A DNA stretch of 64,000 nucleotides from an uncultured Prevotellaceae bacterium (GTDB taxonomy: Bacteria; Bacteroidota; Bacteroidia; Bacteroidales; Bacteroidaceae), in NCBI GenBank assembly GCA_900316575.1, contig ONDJ01000005.1, positions 1 to 64,000 on the forward strand, given 5' to 3'. Below, piece after piece: positions 61,261 through 64,000 of the stretch. Both the position numbers and the translations under genes were made by a program. Under the pieces are notes generated by a model. The model was not told the DNA's origin, did no database searches, and worked only from the letters and a program-made list of their open reading frames with translations. Each line of letters begins with the position of its first letter. Position 1 is the stretch's first letter.

Positions 61261-62622
61261 CTAATATGCCTTTGGCTGAATATACTTCTTGAAGATAAAT
61301 TCCATCGTCTCAGGGTCAAGCGGTTGCATAGTGGGTAGCTTAAGAGCCTTAACCATGTGCATGGTTCCTTGCTTGTATCGCTGGAAGTGATCTGTTTTCA
61401 GGTGTTGTTGATAGGCTTCTTCGGAAGCATAGATTTCAAGGATGCGAATTTGTGTGGAGTCGTCAGCAAGCTGTATCGGATAAAGGCACACGACACCAGG
61501 TTCTCGCTCCACACTCAACCGATCAACCTCGTTGGCAAACGAAAGGTATTCAGAAAGATATTCTGGATAAACTTCTATTTCAGCCAAGCGCACAATCATT
61601 TTCCCAAGCTTCGTCTCGGCAGTAGGTTTTCTCTGTGTGAGCCCCAAAAGATATTCCGCATTCTTGTATAGGATCATATCCTTGTAAGGAGCGAGATCGG
61701 GCTCTGTCGTTAGATATTGCTTCATGCGTTGCAGACCTACTGAGAGAACTTTTGGTGAAACGTATGGATAGTCAGAGCCATAGAGCAGGTGGTCGGGTGT
61801 AGTGATGCTGAGCATCATGCGGATAACCTCGGGCGAATGTGCGCCAGCCAAGTCGTAGTAGAGTGCTGCAAGGTTTTTCTCCCTATCAATTTCGCCAACC
61901 ATCTTATTAGCTTGCATCACTGGAGTGAGCGATTCCATGCGAGGCACACTTAGTGGAAGATATGCACCGCAATGCGGAACGATCACTTTTAGGTCAGAGA
62001 AGCGTGCAAGCACATTGCGACTGATCATGTTTGACACCGCACGCGTTGTCTCTGAGAGATATTCCTGCATGGCCAGAGGTGTTTGGCGCATGACGTCGGC
62101 ATTCACAGGTTCTGGACGGTGAGGATGGAGTATGATGAGCGCTTTTCTTTCATTCAAAACCTCAAATAACGTGTCAAGCTCTGGTGTGCCAAGATATTGC
62201 CCTTCTACGTTAGTGGCTAACTTAATTCCGTCAGCCTTCAGCGTGTCGAGTGCATAGATGGCTTCGCGGATAGCAGCTTCTACGTTTGGGAGAGGCAACG
62301 CAGCGCAAAAGAGGAAGCGGCCAGGATGTTGCTCCTTTAAGCGAGCCGCAGACTCGTTGGCTTTTCTTATTATAGCGGGCGATGAGGGTTGCGGTGCCGC
62401 CAACGTGAGTACTGAGGTTTGAACGCCCGCTTCGTCCATCCATTTAAGATGAGCCTTGGCTTCATATTGGGGTAGGGGAAAGCCCTCGTCCATTAACTTG
62501 CCCTCAGTTTCAAGACACGACAAAAACTCAGGTGTGATGATATGACTGTGCATATCTATCACACGCTGAGCTATTGCAGTTGTGGCTAAGGCCATAAATG
62601 CTGTGATTAAACAAAGTCTCAT
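61261..62622 (-). CDS. Exported amidohydrolase fused to antibiotic-biosynthesis-monooxygenase-like domain
   Basis: 453 residues. Signal peptide (MRLCLITAFMALATTAIAQ). Residues ~20-330: amidohydrolase-2 (ACMSD-like) TIM barrel with RVIDMHSHIITPEF (HxH metal site), IILHPHRPEP, VIVPHCGAYLP (third His) and LLYGSDYPYV (metal Asp). Residues ~340-430: a short ferredoxin-like ABM/quinol-monooxygenase-type domain (MIVRLAEIEVYPEYLSEYLSFANE, EPGVVCLYPIQ, IRILEIYASEEAYQQHLKTDHFQRY). The combination, in an exported protein, is uncommon. Substrate unknown. It begins 2 bp after the aldo/keto reductase stop, so the two form an operon, and the AraC-type gene diverges. Confidence 0.85.
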   Translation of the reverse strand: MRLCLITAFMALATTAIAQRVIDMHSHIITPEFLSCLETEGKLMDEGFPLPQYEAKAHLKWMDEAGVQTSVLTLAAPQPSSPAIIRKANESAARLKEQHPGRFLFCAALPLPNVEAAIREAIYALDTLKADGIKLATNVEGQYLGTPELDTLFEVLNERKALIILHPHRPEPVNADVMRQTPLAMQEYLSETTRAVSNMISRNVLARFSDLKVIVPHCGAYLPLSVPRMESLTPVMQANKMVGEIDREKNLAALYYDLAGAHSPEVIRMMLSITTPDHLLYGSDYPYVSPKVLSVGLQRMKQYLTTEPDLAPYKDMILYKNAEYLLGLTQRKPTAETKLGKMIVRLAEIEVYPEYLSEYLSFANEVDRLSVEREPGVVCLYPIQLADDSTQIRILEIYASEEAYQQHLKTDHFQRYKQGTMHMVKALKLPTMQPLDPETMEFIFKKYIQPKAY

Positions 62623-62624
62623 TT

Positions 62625-63559
62625 TTATTCCATGCTATGTTCCCAACCTCCTCGGGTATCAATGCCTGTGGCATCGGCGAGCTGTTCCAAGCGTTCTATT
62701 TCTTCGGCTGTCAGCTGAATTTTTTCGGCTTCAGCTGCTTCAATGACATGACGCTCCTTGGTAGCTCCAATGATAGGCATCGTACCTTTGGCGATTGCCC
62801 AGGCAATGCCAATTTGTGAACAACTTGCTCCATACTTCTCGCCTATAGCTTTCATCTCGTTGGTTAGAGCTTCTAACTGTGGCAGTATGGGGTTGTACTT
62901 TTTGCCTCGGTCGCTCTCGGCGGGTAGCGGATTTTCCTTGTTGTACTTGCCTGAGAGAGCACCTTGCTCCAATACCATGTAGGCCCAAAATTCAATGCCA
63001 TGTTCCTTGCAGTAGTCAAGCACACCGCCCCGTTCAGAACTGCGGTAGAGTAGGGAGAAGTGGTTTTGAACAGCACTTACCTTGTAGCCCGCTTCGCCAA
63101 GAATTTCGTTAGCACGCTTGATCTCCTTGATGTTGTGATTGGAAACCCCAACACGTTTCACTTTTCCCGACTTCAGCAGTGGTATCAGTCCTGGTGTCCA
63201 ACGCTCCACGTCCATAGGGTTGTGTATCCAATAGATGTCAATGTAGTCACATTCCATGCGTTCAATGGAAGCATCGGCCATCTTCTCTACGTTGTTGTCG
63301 TAGAACTCCGCTATCTGTGGCGTGAATTTCGTGGAAATCTCAACGTCTTCACGCTTGAACGCTTTAGCCAACGAGCCGAGAATTTTTTCCGATTCACCCA
63401 TGCCGTAGGCAGTCGCGGTATCCCAAAGTTTAAGACCCGCTTTCATGGCTGCCTGTAATACAGGCTTCAGATTTTCAACGTCGGTGTTACTTCCAAAACG
63501 GTGTCGCCACCAAAAGCTCCTGAGCCCCATGCCCAGGTTCCTAATGCAATTTTGCTCAT
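62625..63559 (-). pseudogene. Aldo/keto reductase with a 1-nt frameshift near the N-terminus
   Basis: NADPH-dependent oxidoreductase of about 311 residues if repaired. From ATG 63559 the frame reads MSKIALGTWAWGSGAFGGDTV, then breaks at the A4 run 63495-63498 (minus TTTT) and stops after ~31 codons; the frame shifted by one continues FGSNTDVENLKPVL to 62625. Adding one T gives D-T-V-F-G-S-N, the expected family reading. All AKR catalytic residues are intact downstream: LWDTATAYG (Asp, Tyr), STKF (Lys), YWIHNP (His). A minor start at ATG 63530 could still give a near-complete barrel. Sequencing error, phase variation and decay are all possible. Operon with the amidohydrolase. Confidence 0.8.
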
Positions 63560-63716
63560 ATCTGTTTTGATTTGGGTTTAAGGTTTAACATGGCGCAAAA
63601 GTCCGACTAAATTACCAGAGCTTCCTTAAACGCTTTACGGATAAATCGCCCCTTTTTACGGATTTTGCCGTTATTTGTCCTTTTGTCGTTGAATTTGCGT
63701 AATTTTACCGCCCATT

Positions 63717-64000
63717 ATGGATAAAGTCCTTAGAGTTCATCAAGTGGGCGACTACGCCCGATATATCGGTGCGCCTGAGTTGCATCCGCTTGTTTCTGTT
63801 ATTCACTATGACGAGTTGGAACATTGTCGGCATTCGCTCAACAATTATGATGTCTATGCAATGTTCATAGGCGACGAGAAGCTTGAAGATTTATCCTACG
63901 GACAACTTCAATACGACCTCAGTCGCCATGCGCTGATGTGCGTTGCTCCAGGACAAATAGGGGGGAAAACCGACACCGGTGAAGAAATTCATACCAAAGG
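63717..64000 (+). CDS. AraC-family-type regulator, N-terminal part (3' partial)
   Basis: Begins ATG 63717 (MDKVLRVHQVGDYARYIGAPELHP) and runs off the window end after 94 codons. The visible part is a cupin-like sensor domain: YIGAPELHPLVSVIHYDEL, NNYDVYAMFIGDEKLEDLSYG, QLQYDLSRHALMCVAPGQIGG, which I associate with Bacteroidales AraC-family regulators; the helix-turn-helix half lies outside. It is divergent from the aldo/keto reductase-amidohydrolase operon with a 157-bp gap, so it is the likely regulator of that operon. Candidate -7-like TAATTTTA at 63700-63707. Confidence 0.75.
   Translation, partial: MDKVLRVHQVGDYARYIGAPELHPLVSVIHYDELEHCRHSLNNYDVYAMFIGDEKLEDLSYGQLQYDLSRHALMCVAPGQIGGKTDTGEEIHTK

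Overview
The window is a piece of a Bacteroidales chromosome, most likely Prevotellaceae. Evidence seen in the sequence: nearly every clear promoter has the Bacteroidetes sigma signature (-7 TAnnTTTG, -33 TTTG/TTG, about 18-20 bp apart) instead of -35/-10 boxes. Shine-Dalgarno sites are rare. Two surface proteins end in a DLQGRRV...GIY tail of the type IX secretion (T9SS) kind. Housekeeping genes include PPi-dependent phosphofructokinase, DUF4270, DUF3078, DUF4421 and DUF6078 families, a short glycogen-synthase-like protein, and an EF-G2 paralog typical of gut Bacteroidetes. No rRNA, tRNA, CRISPR array, transposase or phage gene was recognised.

Layout. 0-4.1 kb: 3' part of a giant GLUG-repeat surface protein, a 63-aa Gly-rich small protein, a degenerate 22-bp tandem array and an hsdM remnant (the only accessory-looking end). 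4.1-8 kb: EFR1-type flavodoxin/ferredoxin diverging from a ThiE-like gene and a Kef-type antiporter. 8-21 kb, almost all minus strand: GH25 lysozyme-rpe-nrnA-unknown exported protein operon, TonB-C protein-pfp, ackA, deoD, and a large receiver-like/PPDK-N protein. 21-25.7 kb minus: DUF6078, pgi, uvrD/pcrA, lipoprotein. 26-31 kb: ruvC, tandem ABC ATPase, small exported protein, HD-domain protein, 2[4Fe-4S] ferredoxin, folB, menG. 31-35 kb: SGNH-SGNH-MBOAT acyl-transfer cassette. 35-42.7 kb minus: pyrG-yidC-glucosaminidase-HhH/barrel protein-patatin. 43-54 kb: DUF3078, galE, DUF4421, nucleoside permease, corA, DUF4270, glycogen-synthase-like, panC-panD, hemW. 54-61 kb: M6 metalloprotease, M23 peptidase, EF-G2. 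61-64 kb: amidohydrolase-monooxygenase fusion, a frameshifted aldo/keto reductase, and the start of an AraC-type regulator.

Genes working together. Central carbon: pfp, pgi, rpe, ackA and galE. Nucleotides: deoD, nupG-like permease, pyrG. Envelope: GH25, GH73/LysM, M23, YidC, the MBOAT cassette, and outer-membrane barrel candidates. Cofactors: panC-panD, folB, menG, hemW.

The most unusual non-coding content is (i) a 63-bp exact direct duplication that folds as a long inverted repeat and carries outward-facing promoter boxes, with a partial relative upstream of corA, and (ii) four intergenic arrays with different sequences but the same period of about 22 bp, most of whose units are self-complementary. 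The most unusual proteins are the receiver-receiver-PPDK_N protein, the EF-G2 with Ser in place of the catalytic His, and the N-terminal-only glycogen synthase homolog without the KxGGL motif. All identifications rest on reading the sequence; no database search was run.
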